Assembly: GCA_011525385.1 (NCBI GenBank)
Contig: WTGF01000122.1
Span: 124,001 to 188,000, forward strand
Direction of reading: 5' to 3'
Origin: Chloroflexota bacterium
Lineage (GTDB): Bacteria; Chloroflexota; Anaerolineae; Aggregatilineales; Phototrophicaceae
DNA length: 64,000 nt
A program made the translations under genes and the position numbers. Below are positions 36,810 to 45,747 of this stretch, piece by piece; position 1 is the stretch's first letter; each line of letters opens with the position of its first letter. The notes beneath the pieces were generated by a model. It ran no database searches. It had not been told where the DNA came from and saw only the letters and a list, made by a program, of their open reading frames with translations.

Positions 36810-37556
36810 TTACAACTGTTCCTCTGATTCGTTCAACTCCGGCAGTCCGACAGCTTCCAGTTGCTGCAGCGCGGCGCGCGCGGCGTCTTGAGCCGCGGCG
36901 CGTTTACTGGCGCCGCTCCCGCTGCCGATAATGCTTTCCCCGATCGAGACCTCAACGCGGAATTGGCGGGCGTGGTCTGGACCCTGCGCGCCAGCCAGAC
37001 GGTAACTGGGCGCGATGCTTAGCTGCGCTTGAATCTGCTCCTGCAATTCACTGCGGGCGTCGAGATGCAGATTGTTTTCAATCACGTGATCGAGCAATTT
37101 CAGCAGGCTGGGGGTGACGAAGCCCTTGACGGTTTCCATGCCGCTGTCGAGGTACATGGCGCCAATGACCGCTTCGAAGGCGCGGCACAAGATCGTGATG
37201 CGCTGACGTCCGCCGGTGATTTCCTCGCCATGACCGAGGCGCAGGAACTCACCGAGTTGGAATTGTGTTCCGATATGCGCCAGTGATTCGGTTCTCACTA
37301 GCGCCGCGCGCAACCGGGTTAATTCGCCTTCGGAAACGTCGGGGTACTTCTGAAACAGCATGTCGGCGACAATGATGTCGAGCACGGCGTCGCCGAGGAA
37401 TTCCAGCCTTTCATTGTCGCGAATTGAACCCTCTTCATCGGCGTATTCGTTGACGAATGAACGATGGGTCAATGCTTGGCTCAGCAGACCCGGATCACGA
37501 AATCGGAGGCCAAGGATGTCCTGAAAACGCGTCATGTTCTTGTCAGACTTTGACAT
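36810..37556 (-). CDS. rnc: Ribonuclease III
   Basis: About 248 residues from ATG 37556 (an ATG at 37535 would also give a normal start; codons back to 37637 look non-coding). The RNase III signature NERLEFLGDAVLD holds the metal-binding Glu and Asp, with the second acidic site in AFEAVIGAMYLDSG. A C-terminal double-stranded-RNA-binding domain (about 170-238) ends GSGSGASKRAAAQDAARAAL. It cleaves rRNA precursors and structured mRNAs. Converges on the Suv3-like helicase with only a few bases between stops. Confidence 0.96.
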   Translation of the reverse strand: MSKSDKNMTRFQDILGLRFRDPGLLSQALTHRSFVNEYADEEGSIRDNERLEFLGDAVLDIIVADMLFQKYPDVSEGELTRLRAALVRTESLAHIGTQFQLGEFLRLGHGEEITGGRQRITILCRAFEAVIGAMYLDSGMETVKGFVTPSLLKLLDHVIENNLHLDARSELQEQIQAQLSIAPSYRLAGAQGPDHARQFRVEVSIGESIIGSGSGASKRAAAQDAARAALQQLEAVGLPELNESEEQL

Positions 37557-37644
37557 GGTTCTAAGTAGTGCCAATAAAATAATGCGAAAAAATCTCATTT
37601 GTAGCGAAAGTTCTGGATGTAATCCTAGTCTCGCCAAATGCGCT

Positions 37645-37672
37645 CCCCCTCTCCGTTGCTACGGGGAGGGGG
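37645..37672. repeat. GC-rich palindrome in intergenic region
   Basis: CCCCCTCTCCGT (37645-37656) and ACGGGGAGGGGG (37661-37672) form a 12-bp stem with one mismatch and a 4-base loop, followed by a G-rich run. Resembles the widespread 'ccctctcc...ggagaggg' intergenic repeats of many bacteria. Lies between rnc and moaDE. Confidence 0.65.
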
Positions 37673-37811
37673 CCGGGGGGCGGGGTTGAATAAAGGCGTT
37701 TTCGCATTCTCATTACTTACTTGGTATTACTTTCTTTGCCGCCGCAACTGTGATAGCGCGAGAATCCTGTTCGATGCGCCTTTGTAGCACAACTTGAGGA
37801 TGACTGCCAAT

Positions 37812-38543
37812 TTATGAACCCGCCTGATCCTCGACCTTTGGCCGATAGCTGCCTTCGACCCAAGCTTGACCGTCCGAGCCGATTTCCTTTTTCCACACCG
37901 GCACGATCTCCTTAAGGCGATCAATGCCGTAGCGCGCGGCTTCGAAACAGCCGTCATCGCGGTGTGGCGCTGAACAAGCGATGAGGACCGTGTTTTCGCC
38001 GACACCCAGTTTGCCGATCCGCTGGACGATTGCGATACCTTCGACTTTGCCCCATTTGCCGCGGATCTCTTGCGCGACCTGTTTCATCTTTGCCAGCGCC
38101 ATCGGCCGGTAGGCCTCGTATTCCAGCGACTCGGTTCGCGGAAGGTGGCCATCTTTTTCTGTCTGGCCACGGACCAGGCCCGTGAACAAACAAGCCGCGC
38201 CCGTGCGCGCTGTGGTAATCGCCGCGATAATCTCGTCGTGGTTGATCGCTTCCTCAGGTAGCCGAAAGATTTCCGGGCGCTGCGGGGTCTCGCCGGATCC
38301 CCCGCTGACAGGGGGGAAAAACGCCACTTCATCGCCATCCTGGATGGCATCCTGGTCAAATGCGTATTCTTCGTTGACGGCGGCAAGCGCGATGCCCAGG
38401 TTGTCTTTTATGGCCGGGTAAGTCGCGATCAGGGTTTGCCTCAGTTGCGCGACGGTGCTGCTGGCCGCGGTCATTTCAATTGTCAGTTGTCGCGCGCCAA
38501 CCAGATCGCGCAAGGTGGCGAAGAAGAGCACTCTTACCTGCAT
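37812..38543 (-). CDS. moaE: Molybdopterin synthase, MoaD-MoaE fusion
   Basis: 243 residues joining both subunits of molybdopterin synthase. Residues 1-82 are MoaD (ubiquitin-like, VRVLFFATLRDLVG) ending FFPPVSGG. Residues from about 90 are MoaE (GAACLFTGLVRGQT, LEYEAYRPMA, CSAPHRDDGCFEAARY, VPVWKKE). MoaD normally acts through a thiocarboxylate on its C-terminal Gly-Gly, which is internal here, so the chain must be cut after SGG to work. The M. tuberculosis MoaX fusion is reported to need this cleavage. It lies 9 bp downstream of moaC in the same transcript. It converts cPMP to molybdopterin. Confidence 0.93.
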   Translation of the reverse strand: MQVRVLFFATLRDLVGARQLTIEMTAASSTVAQLRQTLIATYPAIKDNLGIALAAVNEEYAFDQDAIQDGDEVAFFPPVSGGSGETPQRPEIFRLPEEAINHDEIIAAITTARTGAACLFTGLVRGQTEKDGHLPRTESLEYEAYRPMALAKMKQVAQEIRGKWGKVEGIAIVQRIGKLGVGENTVLIACSAPHRDDGCFEAARYGIDRLKEIVPVWKKEIGSDGQAWVEGSYRPKVEDQAGS

Positions 38544-38552
38544 ATTCGTCCT

Positions 38553-39041
38553 CTAATCCGTTGCTCTAAAGTCGCCCCGCGTACCGCCGCGTTTCTCCAA
38601 CAAGCGAATGTTGGTCAGAGACATGTCGCGATCGACCGCTTTTGCCATATCGTATATCGTCAAGGCCGCAACGGAAACGGCGGTCAGGGCTTCCATTTCC
38701 ACCCCGGTCACGCCGCTCGTTTTGACGGTTGCGACAATATCGACCGCGTTGTTGCTGTCGTCAAATGACAGGTCGAGTGAGATCTTGTCTACGGTAATGG
38801 GATGGCACAGCGGGATGAGATCGGCCGTGCGCTTGGCGCCCATGATGCCGGCAATGCGGGCGGCGCCTAGCAGGTCGCCTTTCTTAAGATTGCCTTCTCG
38901 AATCATTGCCAGGGTCTCGGCTTTCATCAGGACGCTGCCGGACGCGATGGCGATCCGGTCGCTTGTGGGCTTGGCGCTGACGTCAACCATGGAGACCTGG
39001 CCATCAGTGTCCAGATGTGTCAGTTTGTCATCGCTTGCCAT
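38553..39041 (-). CDS. moaC: Cyclic pyranopterin monophosphate synthase MoaC
   Basis: 162 residues, normal length. The family motifs are intact: MVDVSAK near the start, [28 protein letters not shown], and catalytic Lys-Ala-Val-Asp (KAVD). With MoaA it makes cPMP, the first intermediate of molybdenum-cofactor synthesis. It is followed 9 bp later by the MoaD-MoaE fusion, so consecutive steps are coexpressed. moaA is not in the window. Confidence 0.96.
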   Translation of the reverse strand: MASDDKLTHLDTDGQVSMVDVSAKPTSDRIAIASGSVLMKAETLAMIREGNLKKGDLLGAARIAGIMGAKRTADLIPLCHPITVDKISLDLSFDDSNNAVDIVATVKTSGVTGVEMEALTAVSVAALTIYDMAKAVDRDMSLTNIRLLEKRGGTRGDFRATD

Positions 39042-39104
39042 CGGATTTCCTGTTGATTATTTCTGCATGCATCGCGCGCTGTCTGCATTTCCGGATTGAC
39101 AGCG

Positions 39105-39791
39105 TCAGTCGCCGGGATCAATATCAACCGCTGCCGAGAAAACAACCCCCTCGCTCAAGTAGTCGAGTCCCTGGTCGGCATATATCGTAGTCACACCCTC
39201 ACTCAGCGTCTGATGCTCGCCGGGGAGGGACATCCTGTAGTAAGCGCGGATCGTTCCACCATTGTCTATCATGTCTTGCGATGCAACTAGATCCAGCGTA
39301 TGCACACAGCGCTGGCGCGGTCCCAACAGCCGTATATCCGACTCTTCGTAACCGTCGGGATCAGGCGCTTGCCGGCCGCGTGTTCCTTCAGCCGGCTCGG
39401 GCTCGACAATGAAACCAAAACCGTTGCTCTCTTCGTCGCTGGCGGCCACGACGATGTTGTCTTCTTGAAATACAACGGGCAGCGTGCCCAGCGACAGATT
39501 GGTCACGGTCAATCGGATGAGCAAGGCGCCGCTATCCTGGGGCGTTGTCGGCGCGACCGCGAGCTGAAGCGGGTCTTGCACCGAGCGCCCGATAACCGAC
39601 TGATGCGCCGCCAAGTCTCGAGCTGCCGGCAGGCGGACGCAGGGAATGCCGGCGAACAAATAGGGCGACAGATCCGAGATGAATTGTGGCAGGCGATCCG
39701 GCAAGACGAAGACCAGCAGCACGATCAACAGAATAATGCCTATGAAGGGATTAGGATTGTAGCCGGCGTCGGGGGGAACCACATCTGTCAC
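39105..39791 (-). CDS. Membrane-anchored protein of unknown function
   Basis: 228 residues: a short N-terminal tail, one strongly hydrophobic helix (about 16-34, FIGIILLIVLLVFVLP), then a soluble domain that should lie outside the cell. The domain is predicted beta-rich, with DPLQLAVAPTT and LLIRLTVTNLSLGTLPVVF, reminiscent of an immunoglobulin-like fold, and two Cys residues (IPCVRLP, QRCVHTL). I recognise no family. Its ATG overlaps the miaA stop by 4 bp, so it is translationally coupled to miaA, but that gives no clear functional clue. Confidence 0.75.
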   Translation of the reverse strand: MTDVVPPDAGYNPNPFIGIILLIVLLVFVLPDRLPQFISDLSPYLFAGIPCVRLPAARDLAAHQSVIGRSVQDPLQLAVAPTTPQDSGALLIRLTVTNLSLGTLPVVFQEDNIVVAASDEESNGFGFIVEPEPAEGTRGRQAPDPDGYEESDIRLLGPRQRCVHTLDLVASQDMIDNGGTIRAYYRMSLPGEHQTLSEGVTTIYADQGLDYLSEGVVFSAAVDIDPGD

Positions 39792-40738
39792 GGATATTGC
39801 CCTATCCAGTCGGTCACGGTCTTGGCCAGGAAGTCGGCGTCAATTTCTTCAACATTATGCCATAGAATCCCGTTGTCGTGCCCGCGAAACCACACGTCCT
39901 GCCGACGGATGAAATCATGCGTGCTGAATTTACCCCGTTCGATCGCGGCATCCAGCGGCGCGTCATCCAGCAAGTGCTCGGCGATCTCCAGGTAGCCGAG
40001 CCCGCTCATCGCTGGCAAGTCGCGGCCGAATCCCAGATCGAGCAGGTTCTGCACTTCGCGGACAAAGCCGGCTTCGATCATTCTGTCAAGGCGCGCATCA
40101 ACGCGGGGGTAGAGAATAGCGCGATCCAGTCGCAATCCCAGCCTGAGGATCCTATAGGGCGGGGGCTTCTTCTCTTGCAGCTTGCTAATGGCTTGACCTG
40201 TGAGCCTGTGAACCTCGAGGGCGCGTATGACACGACGATAGTTATTAGGGTGGATGCGCTCGGCGGCGAGCGGGTCTGCTTGCCTCAGCTCGTCGTGCAA
40301 GGCCCGGGCCGAATGCGCCGCTACAAAGGCTTCCAGTTCCGCGCGCAATTCCTGATCGGGCGGCACGCGCGGGATGGCCCAACCTTCCTCGACAGCAGTG
40401 ATGTATTGACCCGTGCCGCCGACGAGCAGCGGCAGCTTTCCCTTGGTATGGGTGTCGTCAATGCAGCGGTAGGCGAGGTCCTGGTATTCGGCCAGGCTCA
40501 AATTGCTGTCCGGCGCGACAAAATCAATCAAGTGATGTGGAACCAGGGACCGTTGCTCCCGCGTCGGTTTCGCCGTGCCGATGTCCATGTATCGGTAGAT
40601 CTGACGGCTGTCCGCGCCGACGATTTCCCCGTTCAAGCGCAGCGCCAACTCGATGGCCAATTCAGTTTTCCCGACGCCGGTGGGGCCGAGAAGGATAAGG
40701 AGTGGGGGCGCTTTACCAGTCAAAGGCGTCCTCAACAT
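39788..40738 (-). CDS. miaA: tRNA dimethylallyltransferase MiaA
   Basis: 316 residues. P-loop LLGPTGVGKTELAIELA, GADSRQIYRYMDIGTAKP, LLVGGTGQYI, and HPNNYRRVIRALEV mark MiaA, which adds dimethylallyl to adenosine-37 of tRNAs reading U-starting codons. I start at ATG 40738, inside the end of yraN; an upstream ATG at 40765 adds nine residues. It overlaps yraN by 26 bp upstream and the unknown membrane protein by 4 bp downstream, a tightly packed operon. Confidence 0.95.
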   Translation of the reverse strand: MLRTPLTGKAPPLLILLGPTGVGKTELAIELALRLNGEIVGADSRQIYRYMDIGTAKPTREQRSLVPHHLIDFVAPDSNLSLAEYQDLAYRCIDDTHTKGKLPLLVGGTGQYITAVEEGWAIPRVPPDQELRAELEAFVAAHSARALHDELRQADPLAAERIHPNNYRRVIRALEVHRLTGQAISKLQEKKPPPYRILRLGLRLDRAILYPRVDARLDRMIEAGFVREVQNLLDLGFGRDLPAMSGLGYLEIAEHLLDDAPLDAAIERGKFSTHDFIRRQDVWFRGHDNGILWHNVEEIDADFLAKTVTDWIGQYP

Positions 40739-41078
40739 GATCAATGACCGCCCCCCCGCGGCCATGCAAGGCGATGCCTATAGCGTCCATGCGCCAGTGC
40801 GCGTCTTCCAGTTCGTGCTCGTGGAGGTATTGATAGGCTGCCTTGACGAGCCTTTCATGTTTGGCTCGGCTTATGCCGGCGAAAGCCGATTCAGTATCCC
40901 GGCCTTGTCTCGTCTTCACTTCAACAAAAACGATGACGCCATTGGCTCGCGCGACAATGTCGATCTCGCCGTATCGCGTCGACCAGTTGCTGGTGACAAT
41001 CTTATAGCCTTGATTGATAAGATATTGCCGGGCGAGGGATTCGCCCCGGGCGCCGAGCGAGCGAGCAGGATGCGTCAT
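40713..41078 (-). CDS. yraN: YraN family (UPF0102) nuclease-like protein
   Basis: 121 residues, the normal family size. A restriction-endonuclease-like fold is indicated by GARGESLARQYL, YGEIDIVARANG and VFVEVKTRQG, containing the Asp and Glu-x-Lys metal-site residues. Function is not settled; the family is predicted to be a Holliday-junction-type or DNA-repair nuclease. First gene of the minus-strand group that continues through miaA. Confidence 0.92.
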   Translation of the reverse strand: MTHPARSLGARGESLARQYLINQGYKIVTSNWSTRYGEIDIVARANGVIVFVEVKTRQGRDTESAFAGISRAKHERLVKAAYQYLHEHELEDAHWRMDAIGIALHGRGGAVIDHVEDAFDW

Positions 41079-41427
41079 CTTGTTTCCATGGTTTGGCTAC
41101 TCACAATCATATCTTAGAAACAACGCCGTACAAGCGCTATTCGCTGTTGAAAACAACGCATATTGCGATAAGATTCGCTGGTCATGTGTTGGCGCTTTGC
41201 CGCGAGGACCTGCACGATACAACGGGCGCGACGCCCCAGTGAAGTCCTCCGGCAAATCCACCGTACCCGATAACGTGGAAGATTCATCAACGAGAGCGTC
41301 CGATTCGGCCAGAATCTGATTGACAGTTGGCCAGGATGAAAGTTGTAACCTGGCGGGTCCGTTGACGGGGTGCATCCGTGCGAACAAGCCGCGCATGACT
41401 TGGGTTGTGTACAGAGGAGTCTGATAA
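41079..41427. other. Divergent intergenic region with candidate hppA promoter
   Basis: 349 bp between yraN (minus) and hppA (plus). TTGAAA (41147-41152) and TAAGAT (41169-41174), 16 bp apart, form a possible hppA promoter with a long leader. AGAGGAG (41413-41419) is the hppA ribosome site. No credible gene seen; short open frames here lack any recognisable protein character. Confidence 0.4.
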
Positions 41428-43659
41428 ATGATTGATATGAATACAACTGTCTTGATTGCGGTCGTAGCTGGGGTGATTGGATTGCTGTTCTCGCTTTATC
41501 AGCGCAGCTATGTTTTGGCGCAGGATGAAGGATCCGACCGCATGAAACAGATAGCTGCGGCGATTCAACGCGGGGCGCAGGCTTTTCTAAGTCGAGAGTA
41601 TCGCGCCGTGGCCATCCTGGTTGCGATTGTGACGGTTGCGCTTGTCTTCTTGAGCTCGGTGCCGGGATCTGGAATGTCGGCCTTCACGGCCGTGGCTTTT
41701 GTTTTGGGCGCTTTGGCCTCAGGGCTTTCCGGCTATATCGGGATGTACATTGCGGTGCGCGCCAATGTTCGCACGGCGCAGGCCGCGTCCCAGAGCTTGA
41801 ACAAGGGCCTGCGAGTTGCCTTTGCCAGCGGAACGGTGATGAGCACAATGGTTGTATCGCTCGCGCTGCTCGGCATCAGCATCTTGTTCATTCTCTTCGT
41901 CAATGAACTGGGCAATGCCGCTCAGGCAGCCTCGGCCCTGGCGGGATTTGGTTTCGGCGGCACGTCGATCGCCATCTTCGCGCGCGTCGGAGGCGGCATC
42001 TATACCAAAGCCGCTGATGTTGGCGCAGACCTGGTCGGCAAGACCGAAGCGGGTATCCCGGAAGACGATCCCCGCAATCCGGCCACGATCGCGGACAATG
42101 TCGGCGACAACGTCGGCGATGTGGCCGGAATGGGCTCAGACCTTTTCGAGAGCTACGCCAGCTCTATCATTGCCGCGATTTCACTGGCGACAAGCGCCGG
42201 CGCCTTTGTGGGCGACGGCTTGGTGGCGGCGCAGATATTTCCGCTGCTGGTCGCGACTGCCGGTCTCATTATCAGTATCATCGCGAGCTTCCTGGTGAAA
42301 ACGGAAGAGGGCGCCGACCAAGAGAAGCTGCTTGGCAGCATCCGCACCGGCATCTATAGCGCTTCAGTGATGATCGGCATCGTCGTGATCATCCTGGGTT
42401 TTTCGCTGCCATTCGGGGAGAAAAACGTGGGCATTGTCATCGCCACGCTGAGCGGACTGATCGGCGGCGTGCTGATCGGCTACTTCACTGAATACTTCAC
42501 GGCCGATACTTACGGGCCCACCCAGGCCCTCTCCGCGTCGGCGGAGGGCGGAGCGGGCATTGTCGTTATCCGAGGGCTGGCACTGGGCATGATGAGCACG
42601 CTGGCGCCAGTCGTCATTGTGGTCGTGGTTACATTGTTGGCAACGTCGCAAGCGGACCTTTACGGCGTGGCGGTCGCGGCCGTTGGCATGTTGTCAACCC
42701 TAGGAATCACCCTGGCGACTGACGCCTACGGTCCGGTTGCGGATAACGCTGGTGGCATCGCCGAAATGTCCGACCTGCCGGAAGAGGTCAGGGACCGCAC
42801 CGACGCGCTGGACAGCCTGGGCAATACCACGGCCGCCACCGGCAAAGGCTTCGCGATCGGCTCGGCGGCCATGACGGCGCTGGCGCTGACCGCCGCCTTT
42901 ATCACGGCGCTGACGGCGGGGGGCAGTTCCGCGCTAGGGTCTTCAATCGATCCAGCGAAGCTCTTGTTAAATCCACAGTTTGTCACGGGCCTTTTCATCG
43001 GCGGGCTGCTTCCTTACATTTTCAGCGCTTTAACGATGGTAGCGGTGGGTGACGCGGCGCAGCAGATCGTTGAGGAAGTGCGTCGCCAGTTCCGCGAAAT
43101 CAAAGGCATTATGGAAGGGGAAGCCGATCCGGACTATGAACGCTGCGTGGCTATCAGCACCGACAGTGCCATCAGGCAGATGCTGCTGCCCGGTATCATC
43201 GCGGTGGGCGTACCGGTAGGCGTGGCGCTGTTGGCGGTATTGGGCCGGGAAAACGCCCTGGGCGACTTTGTCGCGCCGATCACACTGGTTGGCGTTTTGC
43301 TGGGCTCACTCGTGTCCGCGTTCATGCTCGCAGTGATGATGGCGAATGCGGGCGGCGCCTGGGACAATGCCAAGAAAAATATCGAGGCTGGCAATTATGG
43401 CGGTAAAGGCTCCGACGCGCACAAGGCAGCAGTCGTAGGCGATACGGTTGGCGATCCCTTCAAAGATACCTCGGGACCGTCCTTGAACATCCTCTTGAAG
43501 CTGCTGGCGATCGTGTCTCTGGTGATCGCGCCCTTGATCGGCAGCGCTTTTCCGGCGAGTATCGATGCCGCGGGCGAAGGCCCCCCCGCAGTTGAGCAGA
43601 CCCTCGACCAGAATGACAATCAAGCTGGAGGCGCAAGTGACGATTCATCGGGCGGATAG
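41428..43659 (+). CDS. hppA: Membrane-bound cation-translocating pyrophosphatase
   Basis: 743 residues and about 16 membrane helices. The pyrophosphate-binding sequence [19 protein letters not shown] is intact at 213-231, as is the second acidic cluster near [20 protein letters not shown]. Ala 469 in GNTTAA is the residue of potassium-dependent enzymes (Lys in the potassium-independent class). Glu 241 in SDLFESY occupies the 6.53 position characteristic of sodium-pumping forms, so the coupling ion may be sodium. The C terminus has a Gly/Asp/Ser-rich extension of about 30 residues. It couples hydrolysis of biosynthetic PPi to an ion gradient. Monocistronic with a good ribosome site. Confidence 0.96.
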   Translation: MIDMNTTVLIAVVAGVIGLLFSLYQRSYVLAQDEGSDRMKQIAAAIQRGAQAFLSREYRAVAILVAIVTVALVFLSSVPGSGMSAFTAVAFVLGALASGLSGYIGMYIAVRANVRTAQAASQSLNKGLRVAFASGTVMSTMVVSLALLGISILFILFVNELGNAAQAASALAGFGFGGTSIAIFARVGGGIYTKAADVGADLVGKTEAGIPEDDPRNPATIADNVGDNVGDVAGMGSDLFESYASSIIAAISLATSAGAFVGDGLVAAQIFPLLVATAGLIISIIASFLVKTEEGADQEKLLGSIRTGIYSASVMIGIVVIILGFSLPFGEKNVGIVIATLSGLIGGVLIGYFTEYFTADTYGPTQALSASAEGGAGIVVIRGLALGMMSTLAPVVIVVVVTLLATSQADLYGVAVAAVGMLSTLGITLATDAYGPVADNAGGIAEMSDLPEEVRDRTDALDSLGNTTAATGKGFAIGSAAMTALALTAAFITALTAGGSSALGSSIDPAKLLLNPQFVTGLFIGGLLPYIFSALTMVAVGDAAQQIVEEVRRQFREIKGIMEGEADPDYERCVAISTDSAIRQMLLPGIIAVGVPVGVALLAVLGRENALGDFVAPITLVGVLLGSLVSAFMLAVMMANAGGAWDNAKKNIEAGNYGGKGSDAHKAAVVGDTVGDPFKDTSGPSLNILLKLLAIVSLVIAPLIGSAFPASIDAAGEGPPAVEQTLDQNDNQAGGASDDSSGG

Positions 43660-43769
43660 CGCTTGATGAAGTACGGCTTAAGGACAACAGCATCAGAAAA
43701 CTCTGGTGCTGTTTTGATTAGTCGACTTGAGCGCGCTGGAGAGAAGATCCAAGCGAAACGGAGGCGGGC

Positions 43770-44237
43770 ATGTTCAAAATGGAAGCGGATGGACCGCGTG
43801 GGCTGTACTTTGAAGAATTTGAAATTGGCCAGACCATGCGCAGCAGGGGCCGTACGATCACGGAAGCGGACCTGGTGCAGTTCGCCGCCTTGACCGGCGA
43901 CTACAATCCCATGCATACGGACGCCGAATACAGCAAGGACTCGTTCATGGGCGCCCGAGTCGCGCATGGCATGCTGAGCTTGAGTTACGCGATCGGACAA
44001 GCCTATCAACTGGGTATTTTGGAGCGCACGGTGCTCGGCTTCCGCGGCCTGGATATAAAGTTCAGCAGCCCGGTTTATATCGGCGATACCATACATGCCG
44101 AACTCAAAGTGACCGAGTCCAAGGAAGCGCGGCGCCTGGGCGGCGGCCTGGTTACGCTAGACCTGCGAATCGTCAAGCAGGACGGGGTGATCGCCCAGAA
44201 GGGCAGCATGTCTTTGCTGATGATGTCTCGCCCCTGA
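43770..44237 (+). CDS. MaoC-like dehydratase
   Basis: 155 residues with a single hot-dog fold of the R-specific enoyl-CoA hydratase type. The hydratase signature is intact: LTGDYNPMHTDAEY (catalytic Asp and His) then GARVAHGMLSLS. Such proteins hydrate or dehydrate acyl-CoA thioesters. ATG 43770 has GGAGG (43760-43764) 5 bases upstream. It follows hppA by 110 bp and ends facing the gene fragment and SRPBCC gene on the other strand. The substrate is not evident; no fatty-acid genes are adjacent. Confidence 0.9.
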   Translation: MFKMEADGPRGLYFEEFEIGQTMRSRGRTITEADLVQFAALTGDYNPMHTDAEYSKDSFMGARVAHGMLSLSYAIGQAYQLGILERTVLGFRGLDIKFSSPVYIGDTIHAELKVTESKEARRLGGGLVTLDLRIVKQDGVIAQKGSMSLLMMSRP

Positions 44238-44289
44238 GTTCTATACTTGCTTCGGTATGCGCCCCTCTACTATCCCAAGCGAGTTTTTC

Positions 44290-44361
44290 TTAAACGCTCT
44301 CGGCGCCAGTCAGCCCCTTGATTCCCGCGCCGATGACGACAACGCTTGTTCTGGACGTCAT
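44290..44361 (-). pseudogene. 5' remnant of an FAD/NAD-binding oxidoreductase gene
   Basis: ATG at 44361 overlaps the SRPBCC stop (ATGA) and opens a 23-residue frame containing SVVVIGAGIKGLTGAE, a classic N-terminal Rossmann dinucleotide-binding motif (GxGxxG), which then ends at TAA 44290-44292. About 50 bp later the convergent MaoC gene ends. The rest of the oxidoreductase, normally several hundred residues, is missing. The coupling overlap suggests a once-intact SRPBCC-oxidoreductase operon whose second gene was deleted. No downstream frame continues the family. Confidence 0.7.
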
Positions 44362-44828
44362 TTCAGTTGAGTCGCCATTCTTGTGCGCTGGTGTCGGTAA
44401 GCGAAGAGGATCCGCAATGGCAGGCCATCAAAAAACAGCCGTGTCAGGACCCCGACCAAACCAGGTCGATGCGCCAATACGATACGGTCTGTCAGTTCGA
44501 CGCCGCCCGGCTTCTCGGTGAAAACATGCTCATGGCGCCAGTAGGCCATCGGACCCTTGACTTGCATATCCGCAAAAGAATGAGGGGATGGTCCCGCTTC
44601 GTGTCGCGCGATCCAGCGGATGGGCAGCGGACCGAACCAAAGCGTGAATTCGATTTCGCCTTCCGTGATAGAGCGGCGCGCATCGCGGTGTAATTGCATG
44701 ACGATTGGGGGAGGCGTCAGCTTGGCAAGCGCCTTCGGATCTTCGTGGAAACGTTTGAGTCGATCGAGCGACGTGCGTATGAAACTGTCTTTGACAAAAT
44801 TGCGATATTCGAGTGCCGTTGCGGACAT
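44358..44828 (-). CDS. SRPBCC family protein (polyketide cyclase/dehydrase-like)
   Basis: 156 residues with the START/Bet v 1-like pattern: FVKDSFIRTSLDRLKRFHED at the N terminus, a central EGEIEFTLWFGPLPIRWIARHE strand pair, GPMAYWRHEHVF, and a final amphipathic helix. The family forms a hydrophobic ligand pocket. ATG 44828 has GAGG 6 bases upstream; the open frame continues to 45053 without plausible protein. Its stop overlaps the start of a truncated oxidoreductase frame, which was probably its functional partner. Ligand unknown. Confidence 0.82.
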   Translation of the reverse strand: MSATALEYRNFVKDSFIRTSLDRLKRFHEDPKALAKLTPPPIVMQLHRDARRSITEGEIEFTLWFGPLPIRWIARHEAGPSPHSFADMQVKGPMAYWRHEHVFTEKPGGVELTDRIVLAHRPGLVGVLTRLFFDGLPLRILFAYRHQRTRMATQLK

Positions 44829-44946
44829 GGCTATCCTCGCTGAACGAAACTGCCTTCTGCTTAATTTCATTATGTCGCGACAGCGGAAAGTCCTTGTCAG
44901 TGCCGAGTAAGAAAGATATGAGAATTCCCTGGTCGCGGTCTCGCCA

Positions 44947-45747
44947 TCAAGGCCGAAAATGGTTGATCTCTTCCCGTATGGATTTTGCGGCCGCTGCCGG
45001 ATCCTCCGCGAATATGACGCTGCGCGACGCGCTGATGATGAGTCCTTTGCCACGACTGTTTAAGCCGGCGCCCAGCACAGGGCCGATGTCCCCGCCCTGC
45101 GCGCCGATACCCGGCACCAGTAAGGTCATGTCGCCTGCGATGGCGCGTATCGCGGCCATTTCTTCCGGGAAAGTCGCCCCGGCGACCAGCATACAGTTGC
45201 CGTTCGTGTTCCAGGTTTCTACAACGGTTTCGGCGACCGCCTGCCAGAGTGGCCTGCCGGTGACTTGCAGGTTTTGCAGTTCTCCCGAGCCGGCGTTCGA
45301 GGTGCGACAAAGAATGATGCAAGCTTTGTCCTTGTAGTCCAGAAAAGGCTGCAGGGCGTCGCTGCCGAGGTAGGGATTGAGCGTCACCGCGTCGAAGCCC
45401 AACTCGTCGAAAATGGCGCGCGCGTAGGCGGCGCTGCTGTTGCCGATGTCGCCGCGCTTGGCATCGCTGATCGTGAGAACCCCGGGGTGCTGTCGACGAA
45501 GAAAATCCAGGGAGTCCTTCAATTGTCGCCAGCCGGCCGCGCCGGCCGCCTCGTAGAAGGCCATATTGAACTTGAAGGCGCTGGCGTAGCTGGCGGTTTG
45601 ATCAATGATGCAGCGGTTAAAGTCCAGTTGCCGGAACTCGACCGAGTTGAATTCGGAGGGCAATCGGTCGATGTCACTGTCGAGACCGACGCAAAGCAAG
45701 GAATCGACCGCGTCGACGCGGGCTTCGTATTTTTCCAGGGCGCTCAT
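44947..45747 (-). CDS. pyrF: Orotidine 5'-phosphate decarboxylase (type 2)
   Basis: 266 residues. The active-site sequence ISDAKRGDIGNSSAAYA carries the Asp-Lys-Asp catalytic array, in the form typical of the longer type-2 enzymes; VPGIGAQGGD closes the phosphate site. It makes UMP, the last step of the pathway whose other genes lie immediately upstream. ATG 45747 overlaps the pyrE stop (ATGA). Terminal gene of the pyrBCDEF operon. Confidence 0.95.
   Translation of the reverse strand: MSALEKYEARVDAVDSLLCVGLDSDIDRLPSEFNSVEFRQLDFNRCIIDQTASYASAFKFNMAFYEAAGAAGWRQLKDSLDFLRRQHPGVLTISDAKRGDIGNSSAAYARAIFDELGFDAVTLNPYLGSDALQPFLDYKDKACIILCRTSNAGSGELQNLQVTGRPLWQAVAETVVETWNTNGNCMLVAGATFPEEMAAIRAIAGDMTLLVPGIGAQGGDIGPVLGAGLNSRGKGLIISASRSVIFAEDPAAAAKSIREEINHFRP

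Noticed and set aside
41097..41396. Possible small minus-strand gene between yraN and hppA
   Set aside because: No ribosome site or protein-family character, and it covers the probable hppA promoter.
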